Assembly (NCBI GenBank): GCA_945868305.1
Contig: CAMBKU010000001.1
Coordinates: 46,848-110,847 of the forward strand
Direction: 5' to 3'
Origin: an uncultured Lachnospiraceae bacterium
GTDB lineage: Bacteria; Bacillota; Clostridia; Lachnospirales; Lachnospiraceae
DNA: 64,000 nucleotides
Positions 42,742 through 50,187 of the stretch are shown here, in pieces. The position numbers and the translations under genes were made by a program. Within the stretch, counting starts at the first letter, position 1, and the number at the start of each line of letters is the position of its first letter. The notes below the pieces were generated by a model, which worked only from the letters and a program-made list of their open reading frames with translations, made no database searches and was not told the DNA's origin.

Positions 42742-45402
42742 TTATTCCTGAGGAACCTGCTCACCTGTGGGTTGCTGTTCATCTGCAGGCGCTACCTGTT
42801 GCTCAGGTGGGGTTTCAGCCGGAGGAGTCTCTGCGGCTGGAGCGGCGGTATCCTGGGCAGGAACTTCACCTGCACCGCCTGCGGTTGGCGCTTCAGGATT
42901 GGAAGTGCCGCCCATATTCAGGCTGTTTGCCATATCCTCATTTAAGAGGTAAGGTTCATCCTGTGTTCCTGCACTTCCTCCGATAATATAGACATTGGAG
43001 GAACGGAATTCTTCCGGACAAGTGTCAGCGGCAATGCCACCGGTAGTAATGTCGGTGGTTACCCGTATATGGTGGTCGCAGTAATCCTTTGGAACAGTTC
43101 CAGAGGCAAAGTACTCAGATTCCACCATGCTTCCGCGAGGGTCGCCGTCACAGACACCTGCAATGGAAAGTTTTCCGGACTTCTTGCAGACCGTAGCGGT
43201 AGTGATGCCTTCGGGTTTTTCAAAATCCTTATATTCGAGATTTTCATGAATCCTGCCCATAACAGACTTCCAAAGGGTTTTCGGATAAGTTGTATAAGAA
43301 AGTTCCGCATTGTCGTCATAGCCGCCCCACACAACACAGGTGTAATAAGGAGTGTAGCCTGCAAACAGGGCGTCACGGTTGCTGGAAGTAGTTCCGGACT
43401 TACCGGCCTGTGCCATGCCGTCAAAGTGGGCAGGACGTCCGGTTCCGGTGGTCAGTACATCCTCCATGGCATTGGTTAAAAGCCAGGCAGTTGTCTCCTT
43501 TAACACAGTGTGTGTCTGTGGTGTGTTGTCGATTAATACATTTCCATCATGGTCTAAAATTTTTGTATAGAACCGTGGTTTGGTGTAGGTTCCGCCGTTG
43601 GCAATCGTAGCGTAAGCGGCGGTCAGCTCCAGATTTGTAACACCATTTGTGATACCGCCGAGGGCCAGCGCCTGGGTACGGTCGGAATCACACAGGGTAG
43701 TGAAGCCGAAATTCTCTAAATATTCATAACCGATATCTACACCGAGTTCGGTCAGGGTCTTTACCGCCACGATATTGATGGAGTAGGTAATACCTTCCCG
43801 GATGGTGGTAAAGCCACGGTAGGATTTATCGTAGTTGTTAACCGGAGTATGCGCGGCATTGGAATAAGTATAAGGTGCATCATCCTGTACGGTAGCAAGT
43901 GTCATGCCGCCGGTGTCTAAAGCAGGAGCATAGGTAGATAAAATCTTAAAGGTAGAACCTGGCTGCCGCTTGGTATCCGTAGCACGGTTTAAGGTCTTAT
44001 TTGCGGTTTTGTCACCTCTGCCACCGACGATTGCTTTTACCTCTCCGGTCGCCTGGTCTATGATGGTCATAGATGCCTGAGGCTGAAGGGTGTAGGTGAT
44101 GGATTCGCCATTCGGCACGATGGTATCACCTTCCTCCATAATATCCTCTTTGTACTGTTCAATAGCGGCATCTACTTCTTCCTTGGAGTCAAAGTCAATC
44201 GTATATTTGCTGTTGGAGCTCTGATAATAGCTTAACATGGTCTGCTCGCTGTAATTCTGATAGGTGCCGTCTGCCTTTTGGATGGTCAGGCGGTAGGAAC
44301 AGGAATATTTGGTATCTGTACCGTAATTATCCACATCATTTACTTCCTCGTCGCAAATCTGCTGAATGGCAGGATCCTGTGTGGAGTAAATGGTAAGACC
44401 GCCTTCATAAAGAGCCTTGTAAGCCTGAGTTTCTGTGTAACCCTTTACTTCCATCAAATCTTCAATGACCTGTTCAGTCAGGGCATCGACGAAATAGGAA
44501 TTGATATCTTCCGAAGAATTTTCGGCATCAACAATCTGGATACGGTCGTATACGTTGTCAGCTAATGCAGTGTCATAGGCATCCTGGTCAATGTAGCTTT
44601 GTTCCAGCATGTTATCCAAAACTTTTTGCCGGCGTTCTGCGTTGGCCTCCGGGTTGCTGACAGGGTTGTAACGAGACGGATTTTGGGTAATGCCTGCGAT
44701 AACGGCACATTCCGATAAAGTGAGTTCTGATACATCTTTATTGAAATAACGCTGGGACGCAGCCTGTACGCCTAAGGTATTCTGACCGAGGTTTATGGTA
44801 TTTAAATAGTTTTCCAGAATCCAGTCTTTATCTTCTACCTTTTCCAGCTGAACAGCAAGATATTGTTCCTGAACTTTACGTTCCATTTTATCCGCAAAGG
44901 ATGTTTCGCTTGTCCAGTCAGTGAAAACGTTGTTTTTTAGCAACTGCTGGGTAATGGTGCTGGCGCCCTGAGAAAACCTTCCCGAAGTGATTCCGGTGAT
45001 TCCGGCACGGATGATACCCTTTATATCAATACCATTGTGTTCGTAAAAACGGGAATCCTCGATGGCAACAAAGGCATGCTGCAGATCCAGGGGAATCTCG
45101 TCAATTGTCACATAGACACGATTGGAACCGGATGCTACCAGGGTTGCAGTTTCGTTCCCCTGGTTATCTAACACAGTGGAAAGATAGCCGGTCGGGGTGG
45201 CGTCAATATCGTGGATATCAGGAGCAGAATCAACAATGCCCTTATACACGCCGTATCCGGCACAACCGCCCACGACAATCAAAGCAATGAAGCATACGAG
45301 GAGAGTCTTGGCAAATATGACGGTAAATTTTTTACGAATCATGGTACTCTTGGAAAGAAGCTCTTTTTCTTTCTTTGCAGTACTTTTCTTTCCATAATTC
45401 AT
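42742..45402 (-). CDS. Class A penicillin-binding protein 1A
   Basis: This 886-residue bifunctional peptidoglycan synthase has a basic cytoplasmic start, a membrane helix (about 30-52), and a GT51 glycosyltransferase domain with EDSRFYEHNGID, GASTITQQLLKN and ILENYLNTI. The transpeptidase domain carries the penicillin-binding serine in GSTFK, SIN in TYSINIVAV, and KSGT. The C-terminal 60 residues are P/A/E/Q-rich (AETPPAETPPEQQ) and probably disordered. A GGAGG site precedes the start. It is monocistronic. It polymerises and cross-links the wall outside the membrane. Confidence 0.96.
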   Translation of the reverse strand: MNYGKKSTAKKEKELLSKSTMIRKKFTVIFAKTLLVCFIALIVVGGCAGYGVYKGIVDSAPDIHDIDATPTGYLSTVLDNQGNETATLVASGSNRVYVTIDEIPLDLQHAFVAIEDSRFYEHNGIDIKGIIRAGITGITSGRFSQGASTITQQLLKNNVFTDWTSETSFADKMERKVQEQYLAVQLEKVEDKDWILENYLNTINLGQNTLGVQAASQRYFNKDVSELTLSECAVIAGITQNPSRYNPVSNPEANAERRQKVLDNMLEQSYIDQDAYDTALADNVYDRIQIVDAENSSEDINSYFVDALTEQVIEDLMEVKGYTETQAYKALYEGGLTIYSTQDPAIQQICDEEVNDVDNYGTDTKYSCSYRLTIQKADGTYQNYSEQTMLSYYQSSNSKYTIDFDSKEEVDAAIEQYKEDIMEEGDTIVPNGESITYTLQPQASMTIIDQATGEVKAIVGGRGDKTANKTLNRATDTKRQPGSTFKILSTYAPALDTGGMTLATVQDDAPYTYSNAAHTPVNNYDKSYRGFTTIREGITYSINIVAVKTLTELGVDIGYEYLENFGFTTLCDSDRTQALALGGITNGVTNLELTAAYATIANGGTYTKPRFYTKILDHDGNVLIDNTPQTHTVLKETTAWLLTNAMEDVLTTGTGRPAHFDGMAQAGKSGTTSSNRDALFAGYTPYYTCVVWGGYDDNAELSYTTYPKTLWKSVMGRIHENLEYKDFEKPEGITTATVCKKSGKLSIAGVCDGDPRGSMVESEYFASGTVPKDYCDHHIRVTTDITTGGIAADTCPEEFRSSNVYIIGGSAGTQDEPYLLNEDMANSLNMGGTSNPEAPTAGGAGEVPAQDTAAPAAETPPAETPPEQQVAPADEQQPTGEQVPQE

Positions 45403-45510
45403 GAGTGAGCCTCCTTTTATGGCAATTCTACAGTGTACAAAACACTATTTACTATTATAGCAAATTTAATTTCTATAATAAAGCGAAAAGTGATTGGATT
45501 TATCTATAGC

Positions 45511-45554
45511 ATAACCATTTTTGGATTGAATAACCATTTTTACCATGTTAATAT
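45511..45554 (+). promoter_or_regulatory. YigZ-gene promoter with 12-bp direct repeat
   Basis: TTGAAT (45526-45531), 17 bases, TAATAT (45549-45554). ATAACCATTTTT occurs at 45511-45522 and again at 45530-45541, period 19, straddling the -35. Confidence 0.5.
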
Positions 45555-45578
45555 AGAAAGAAAACGGCAGGAGAAGCT

Positions 45579-46229
45579 ATGAGCGAAGGATATAAAATCG
45601 TATTTGAAGGCGGAAGCGGAGAAATTGAAGAAAAAAAATCCCGTTTTATTGCAACGGTACTTCCGGTGGAGTCGGAGGAAGATGCCACGGCCTTTATTGC
45701 GGCAATGAAAAAGAAATACTGGGACGCAAGGCACAATTGTTTTGCTTATGTGATTGGAAAAAATAACGAGCTGCAACGGTGCTCGGATGATGGAGAACCG
45801 AGCGGAACAGCGGGACGACCGATGCTTGATGTGCTGTTGCATGAAGAAATTCATAATGCTGCTATTGTGGTGACCCGGTATTTTGGAGGGACATTGCTTG
45901 GGACAGGCGGTTTGGTGCGGGCATATCAGCAGGCGACGAAAGAAGGACTAAAAAACAGTCTGATTATTGAAAAAAGAAAAGGCTGCCGGCTCGAGATTGG
46001 AACCGATTATAATGGTATTGGAAAAATTCAGTATATTTTTGGACAGGAGGAAATTTCTGTTTTGGATACTGCTTATACGGAAAAAGTTGTGGTGACTGCC
46101 ATGATTCCGCAGGAAAAAAGGGAGCGGATTGAAAAAGCAGTGATGGAAGGGACGAACGGTAGAGCGCAGATATCCTGGGGCTGTGAGGTAGAATATGCCT
46201 TTGTAGAAAATAAACTTAAAATTTTTTAA
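45579..46229 (+). CDS. YigZ/IMPACT-family protein
   Basis: This 216-residue protein has the N-terminal UPF0029 domain: EEKKSRFIATVLPVESEEDATAFIAAMKKKYWDARHNCFAYVIG, DDGEPSGTAGRPML and VVTRYFGGTLLGTGGLVRAYQQA. A C-terminal DUF1949 domain (about 140-210) follows. The eukaryotic relative IMPACT modulates the GCN2 kinase pathway; the bacterial role is not settled. It is monocistronic, and its end runs close to the tRNA-Gln promoter. Confidence 0.94.
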   Translation: MSEGYKIVFEGGSGEIEEKKSRFIATVLPVESEEDATAFIAAMKKKYWDARHNCFAYVIGKNNELQRCSDDGEPSGTAGRPMLDVLLHEEIHNAAIVVTRYFGGTLLGTGGLVRAYQQATKEGLKNSLIIEKRKGCRLEIGTDYNGIGKIQYIFGQEEISVLDTAYTEKVVVTAMIPQEKRERIEKAVMEGTNGRAQISWGCEVEYAFVENKLKIF

Positions 46230-46237
46230 AAAAAGTG

Positions 46238-46266
46238 TTGACATTTCGTGTTTAGGTACGTATAAT
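46238..46266 (+). promoter_or_regulatory. Consensus promoter of tRNA-Gln
   Basis: TTGACA (46238-46243), exactly 17 bases, TATAAT (46261-46266). A leader hairpin (GTTG/CAAC with GCGC/GCGC, about 46274-46303) precedes the tRNA. Confidence 0.9.
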
Positions 46267-46307
46267 ATCCATTGTTGACAGCGCAAAGGAAAGCGCAGAC
46301 AACCTGA

Positions 46308-46379
46308 TGGCCCATCGCCAAATGGTAAGGCAACGGACTCTGACTCCGTCATTTCCAGGTTCGAATCCTGGTGGGCCAG
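46308..46379 (+). tRNA. tRNA-Gln (CUG anticodon)
   Basis: The acceptor stem TGGCCCA (46308-46314) pairs with TGGGCCA (46372-46378). The anticodon stem ACGGA/TCCGT encloses loop CTCTGAC, with anticodon CTG at 46340-46342, which reads CAG (Gln). The T arm is CCAGGTTCGAATCCTGG. CCA is not encoded. A single-tRNA unit with its own promoter and terminator. Confidence 0.95.
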
Positions 46380-46390
46380 CTACTTGATGG

Positions 46391-46417
46391 AAGTACCACG
46401 CGAGTGGTACTTTTTTT
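46391..46417 (+). terminator. tRNA-Gln terminator
   Basis: AAGTACCAC (46391-46399), GCGA tetraloop, GTGGTACTT (46404-46412), then T to 46417. Confidence 0.92.
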
Positions 46418-46536
46418 GTTATGACGACGAGGCAAATGGACATCGTGCTTGCACGAAGGGGCTGACATACCAAAGGCGTACACTGTGTAGTGACAGCTCA
46501 TGAGATTTTATAGGAAAATTATAGGAGGAAAGGCAG

Positions 46537-47247
46537 ATGTATGATTATAAAAGCAGAGTAAGATACAGTGAGTGTGATGCAAAAGCAGAAATAACGCTTC
46601 CGGCGTTGGTAAATTATTTGCAGGACTGCTGTACCTTTCAGTCGGAGGATCTGCATGTGGGTGTGGATTATTTAAAAGAGCATCATGCGGCGTGGCTGCT
46701 TTCTTCCTGGCAGATTGTTATAAAGAGTTATCCGAAAATGGGAGATATGATTACGGTGAGTACCTGGCCGTATGATTTCAAGGGATTTTACGGTTACCGG
46801 AATTTTACGATTAAGGATGAGGCTGGCGAGATAATGGCGTATGCCAATTCTATCTGGATTTATCTGGATACGGAAACTGGGAAACCGAGACGGGTATCAG
46901 AAAAAATGTTAGAGGTTTATCAGTTTGACGATCCTTATCCGATGGATAAGACAGCGCGGAAAATGAAATTGCCGGAGGATATGCAGCAGATGGAAGCATT
47001 TCCGGTACAGAAATTTCACATTGATACGAATCATCATGTTAATAATGAAAAATATATTCTGATGGCGCTTGAGTATCTGCCGGAGCAGGTTAAAGCGGAG
47101 AGTATTCGGGTAGAATATCGGAAGGCGGCGGTACTTGGCGATATGATTTATCCATATGTGAAGCAGGAAGAACATAAAGCGACGATTGCATTGAGTGATG
47201 AGAGTGGAAGCCCTTATGCAGTGGTGGAACTGATAACACGGGCGTAA
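46537..47247 (+). CDS. Acyl-ACP thioesterase
   Basis: This 236-residue double hot-dog enzyme releases fatty acids from acyl-carrier protein. The N-terminal half has RVRYSECDAKAEITLPALVNYLQDC and AAWLLSSWQI. The C-terminal half carries the catalytic segment KFHIDTNHHVNNEKYI with the conserved Asn and His. It belongs to the bacterial FatA/FatB-like family common in gut Clostridia. AGGAGG precedes the start. The next gene begins 12 bases later. Chain-length preference cannot be read. Confidence 0.93.
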   Translation: MYDYKSRVRYSECDAKAEITLPALVNYLQDCCTFQSEDLHVGVDYLKEHHAAWLLSSWQIVIKSYPKMGDMITVSTWPYDFKGFYGYRNFTIKDEAGEIMAYANSIWIYLDTETGKPRRVSEKMLEVYQFDDPYPMDKTARKMKLPEDMQQMEAFPVQKFHIDTNHHVNNEKYILMALEYLPEQVKAESIRVEYRKAAVLGDMIYPYVKQEEHKATIALSDESGSPYAVVELITRA

Positions 47248-47259
47248 AAGGAGATAGAA

Positions 47260-48099
47260 ATGTTAAGACTGGGTGAAAAACAGAAATTACTGGTTGTAAA
47301 GAAGGTAGATTTTGGTATATACTTAGCAGAAAAGGAAGGGGATGAAGATCGTGTTCTGCTTCCGAAAAAACAGGTGCCGGAAGGCACAAAAGTAGGAGAG
47401 GAGCTGAACGTATTCCTGTATAAGGATTCAAAGGACAGACTGATTTCCACATTGGTGGAACCGAAGCTTCTACTTGGTGGATTTGCGGCACTGAAAGTGC
47501 AGCAGGTTGGTAAAATTGGTGCGTTTTTGGACTGGGGACTGGAAAAAGACCTTTTTCTTCCGTATAAGGAAATGACGCAGAGAGTGGAAGAAGGCGATGA
47601 GATATTGGTCACCTTGTATATTGACAAGAGCCACAGACTATGTGCCAGCATGAAGGGTATCTATGATTTGCTATCTACGAATTCTCCCTACAAAAAGGAT
47701 GATACTGTAGAGGGGAGAGTATACGAGTTTTCCGATAATTTTGGAACCTTTGTGGCGGTGGACGATAAATATTCCGCTATGCTTCCGAATTTTGAAGACC
47801 ACAGCTTTTTGCGCATCGGAGATGTGATTACGGCCAAGGTCACGCATGTGAAGGAGGACGGAAAGTTGGATTTGACGCTTCGGGAAAAAGCCTATATCCA
47901 GATGGATGCGGATGCAGAAAGGGTTATGCAGATCATTGAAGAATACGCAGGCGTACTTCCTTTTACAGATAAGGCTTCTCCAGAGGTTATAAAACGAGAA
48001 ACCAATTTAAGTAAAAATGCATTCAAACGTGCAGTTGGAAGACTGTATAAAGAGCGTAGAATAGAGATTACCGAGCGGGCAATCCGCAAAATCAAATAA
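47260..48099 (+). CDS. CvfB-like S1 RNA-binding protein
   Basis: This 279-residue protein has three S1-like beta-barrels (KVDFGIYLAEKEGDEDRVLLPKKQV near the start; VGKIGAFLDWGLEKDLFLPYKEM near 90; SDNFGTFVAVDDKYSAMLPNFE near 160). A C-terminal winged helix follows (LSKNAFKRAVGRLYKERRIEI). This matches CvfB (YitL), an RNA-binding protein that affects virulence regulators in staphylococci; its targets here are unknown. It is probably co-transcribed with the thioesterase upstream and RidA downstream. Confidence 0.92.
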   Translation: MLRLGEKQKLLVVKKVDFGIYLAEKEGDEDRVLLPKKQVPEGTKVGEELNVFLYKDSKDRLISTLVEPKLLLGGFAALKVQQVGKIGAFLDWGLEKDLFLPYKEMTQRVEEGDEILVTLYIDKSHRLCASMKGIYDLLSTNSPYKKDDTVEGRVYEFSDNFGTFVAVDDKYSAMLPNFEDHSFLRIGDVITAKVTHVKEDGKLDLTLREKAYIQMDADAERVMQIIEEYAGVLPFTDKASPEVIKRETNLSKNAFKRAVGRLYKERRIEITERAIRKIK

Positions 48100-48127
48100 A
48101 TATTACAGAGAAGAAAGGAAAATTATC

Positions 48128-48502
48128 ATGAAAAAAGTAATCAGCACACCAAAGGCACCGGCAGCGATCGGACCGTATTCTCAGGCAATCGAAGTAAACG
48201 GAATGGTATACACCTCAGGCATCATCCCGGTTGTTCCGGAAACAGGAGAGATTCCGGAAGGTTCCGAAGCGCAGGCAAAGCAGGCACTTACCAATCTGTC
48301 AAATCTGCTTGAGGCGGCAGGAACCAATATGGATAACGTAGTAAAAACTACTGTATTTATCAAGGAAATGAATGATTTCGGAACTATCAATGATGTTTAT
48401 AAAACATTTTTTACCAGTGATTTTCCGTCCAGAAGTTGCGTAGAGGTTGCGCGTCTGCCGAAGGATGTCATGTTGGAGATAGAGGCTATTGCGATTAAAT
48501 AG
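48128..48502 (+). CDS. ridA: RidA family enamine/imine deaminase
   Basis: This 124-residue protein matches the YjgF/RidA family: PKAPAAIGPYSQAIEVNGMVYTSG, VVKTTVFIKEMNDFGTINDVY and the catalytic Arg in FPSRSCVEVARLPKDVMLEIEAIA. RidA quenches reactive 2-aminoacrylate formed by PLP enzymes. The serine dehydratase here is an iron-sulfur enzyme, which does not itself make free aminoacrylate through PLP. A strong terminator follows. Confidence 0.96.
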   Translation: MKKVISTPKAPAAIGPYSQAIEVNGMVYTSGIIPVVPETGEIPEGSEAQAKQALTNLSNLLEAAGTNMDNVVKTTVFIKEMNDFGTINDVYKTFFTSDFPSRSCVEVARLPKDVMLEIEAIAIK

Positions 48503-48521
48503 TAGGGCCATTTTCAAATAT

Positions 48522-48561
48522 AAAAAAGGCATTGAATGAGAAATGATTCAATGCCTTTTTT
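48522..48561. terminator. Bidirectional terminator between ridA and the HxlR gene
   Basis: A perfect 16-bp stem, 48522-48537 with 48546-48561, flanked by A6 and T6. It includes the last codons of the convergent HxlR-type gene. Confidence 0.92.
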
Positions 48562-48880
48562 GATTTTCCAGATAATTTTCACCCCAGTTGCACATGGCAT
48601 CTAAGATAGGAAAAAGACTTTTTCCAAACTCTGTAAGACGGTATTCTGTTTTGGGAGGTACGACAGGATATACCGTGCGATGGATAAGCCCGTCTCGTTC
48701 CAGTTCACGAAGCTGTTGTGTCAACATTTTATCGGTAGCCTTAGGCATCTTCTTATGAAGTTCACTATAACGTAACGTATTATGCATAAGATGCCATAGA
48801 ATCACAGCCTTGTATTTTCCACCAATTAGGGAAATGGTGGCTTCTACGGGACAAGTAAATTGAGTACACTGCTCTGACAT
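48548..48880 (-). CDS. HxlR-family winged-helix regulator
   Basis: This 110-residue regulator has CPVEATISLIGGKYKAVILWHLM at the start, RYSELHKKMPKATDKMLTQQLRELERDGLI as the DNA-binding helix and VVPPKTEYRLTEFG as the wing. The N-terminal Cys (in TCPVE) sits where YodB/HypR-type members sense quinones or hypochlorite. It is divergent from a nitroreductase gene, which it probably represses; such pairs are common. Confidence 0.94.
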   Translation of the reverse strand: MSEQCTQFTCPVEATISLIGGKYKAVILWHLMHNTLRYSELHKKMPKATDKMLTQQLRELERDGLIHRTVYPVVPPKTEYRLTEFGKSLFPILDAMCNWGENYLENQKRH

Positions 48881-48891
48881 AATAATCTCCT

Positions 48892-48935
48892 TACTTACTT
48901 TTTGGATAGTATATACCTTAAAAGTGCATACTTGT
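48892..48935. promoter_or_regulatory. HxlR-nitroreductase intergenic operator candidate
   Basis: The divergent region holds AGTAT (48908-48912) and ATACT (48928-48932) as an inverted pair, next to ACTTACTTTTTGGATAGTAT. YodB/HxlR-type operators have this character. A TATAAT lies near 48954. Confidence 0.45.
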
Positions 48936-49010
48936 AGAAAAGTTTGCTATAGATATAATTATATATATGGTTAACCAAAATTACAAGAAAATTTCAGGAG
49001 GATGATACCT

Positions 49011-49523
49011 ATGTCAGTATTAGAGATTGCAAAAAAGCGTTTTTCTGTTCGTAAATATGCAGACAAGAGCGTGGAAAAAGAGAAATTAGATAGGATTTTG
49101 GAAGCTGCCCATGTAGCGCCGACAGCAGCCAATATGCAGCCGGTAAAGTTGTATGTCGTTCAGAGCGGGGAGGGATTGGCAAAGATTGGAAAAGCAGCTA
49201 ATACATATGGAGCTCCGGTGGCGATTGTTGTTTGTGCGGATAAATCGAAGGCATGGAAAAGACCATTTGACGGCATGATTACAACAGATATTGATGCATC
49301 TATTTTGACCGATCATATGATGTTAGAGGCAACGGAGCAAGGGCTTGGGACAGTGTGGATTTGCTATTTTAAGCCGGATGTTTTAAAGAAAGAATTAGAA
49401 CTTCCGGATAATCTGGAACCTGTTAATATCCTGGCAATCGGTTACAGCGAAGAACCGGAAGCGAGTACAGAACGGCACGGCACGCAGAGAATGCCGATGG
49501 ATGAATTGGTAACATATCTGTAA
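49011..49523 (+). CDS. Nitroreductase family flavoprotein
   Basis: This 170-residue FMN oxidoreductase has RFSVRKYADKSVEKEKLDRILEAAHVAPTAANMQP at the N-terminus and the central GLGTVWICYF segment. The start at 49011 lies at proper distance from AGGAGG, whereas ATG 49002 abuts it. It is short, as in minimal family members, and probably reduces quinones or nitro compounds. It is divergent from the HxlR regulator, suggesting induction by electrophiles. Confidence 0.92.
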   Translation: MSVLEIAKKRFSVRKYADKSVEKEKLDRILEAAHVAPTAANMQPVKLYVVQSGEGLAKIGKAANTYGAPVAIVVCADKSKAWKRPFDGMITTDIDASILTDHMMLEATEQGLGTVWICYFKPDVLKKELELPDNLEPVNILAIGYSEEPEASTERHGTQRMPMDELVTYL

Positions 49524-49540
49524 ATCAATTTAAGATGTAA

Positions 49541-49612
49541 AAAAAATCGGTGTATCATTTTGTTTGCCTTGCCGTTTTGTCCGGTCTGCACAAAATGATA
49601 CACCGATTTTTT
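49541..49612. terminator. Bidirectional terminator with 23-bp perfect stem
   Basis: The left arm 49541-49563 and right arm 49590-49612 are exact complements over 23 bp, starting with A6 and ending with T6, around a 26-base loop. It lies between convergent genes. Confidence 0.9.
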
Positions 49613-49636
49613 CACAGTAAAATTTTTGCAAGTGTT

Positions 49637-49993
49637 TTACATACTACCCAGAGTCGAATAATAGTTGTCTAAATATGTCTGGGCGGCATTCATGAAGTTA
49701 TCAATGCTGCCAAAGCTTGCAATTGTAATGATAGTGATGATAACCATCATGGCACCGATAAAGATGCCAATAGAATTTACAATCAGCCCGATTACGGTAT
49801 TTTTCGGATAAGCATTGCTGCCGCCCCTGGAAAGCAGAGCGAGAATAAGCCCTATGGAACCAAAAATCAAAGAAGTCCCAAAACAGCTTGCAACAATGGA
49901 AATAATCCCGAACATAATGGAAGCAAAAGCCATGGTTGCAGAACTTTTGTCCTCGGGCTGGGATGGATTATTATAATTTGGCTGAAAGTCCAT
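49637..49993 (-). CDS. DUF4190-like small membrane protein
   Basis: This 118-residue protein starts at 49993 after AAGGAGG; the longer frame upstream has no site. A polar Asn/Pro/Gln-rich start (DFQPNYNNPSQPEDKS) precedes two hydrophobic helices: MAFASIMFGIISIVASCFGTSLIFGSIGLILALLSRG and TVIGLIVNSIGIFIGAMMVIITII. This layout fits DUF4190 proteins of unknown function. It resembles, at a smaller scale, the membrane part of the protein at 23187. Confidence 0.8.
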   Translation of the reverse strand: MDFQPNYNNPSQPEDKSSATMAFASIMFGIISIVASCFGTSLIFGSIGLILALLSRGGSNAYPKNTVIGLIVNSIGIFIGAMMVIITIITIASFGSIDNFMNAAQTYLDNYYSTLGSM

Positions 49994-50187
49994 AAGACTC
50001 CTCCTTAATATTCGAAAATGCTTTGTATTTGACCATTCTATCATGGGTGTACAAAAAAGTAAACAGAAAATCCGGCGCAATACCTATATCTGGATTTCCG
50101 GCATCAAGTCTGTTATAATAGGAAAACAGTATGTCAAGGAATCAGTAGTCTCCTGATTCCGGCAAATAGAAGTGAGGAAACAAAAAG

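Noticed and set aside
42767..42986. Ala/Gly- and Pro-rich frames on the + strand opposite the PBP1A tail
   Set aside because: They are mirror frames of the low-complexity P/A/E/Q tail of PBP1A.
46252..46473. Open frame on the minus strand over tRNA-Gln
   Set aside because: It reads antisense to the tRNA and its flanks, a common false call that gives the GPPGFEPG-type peptide.
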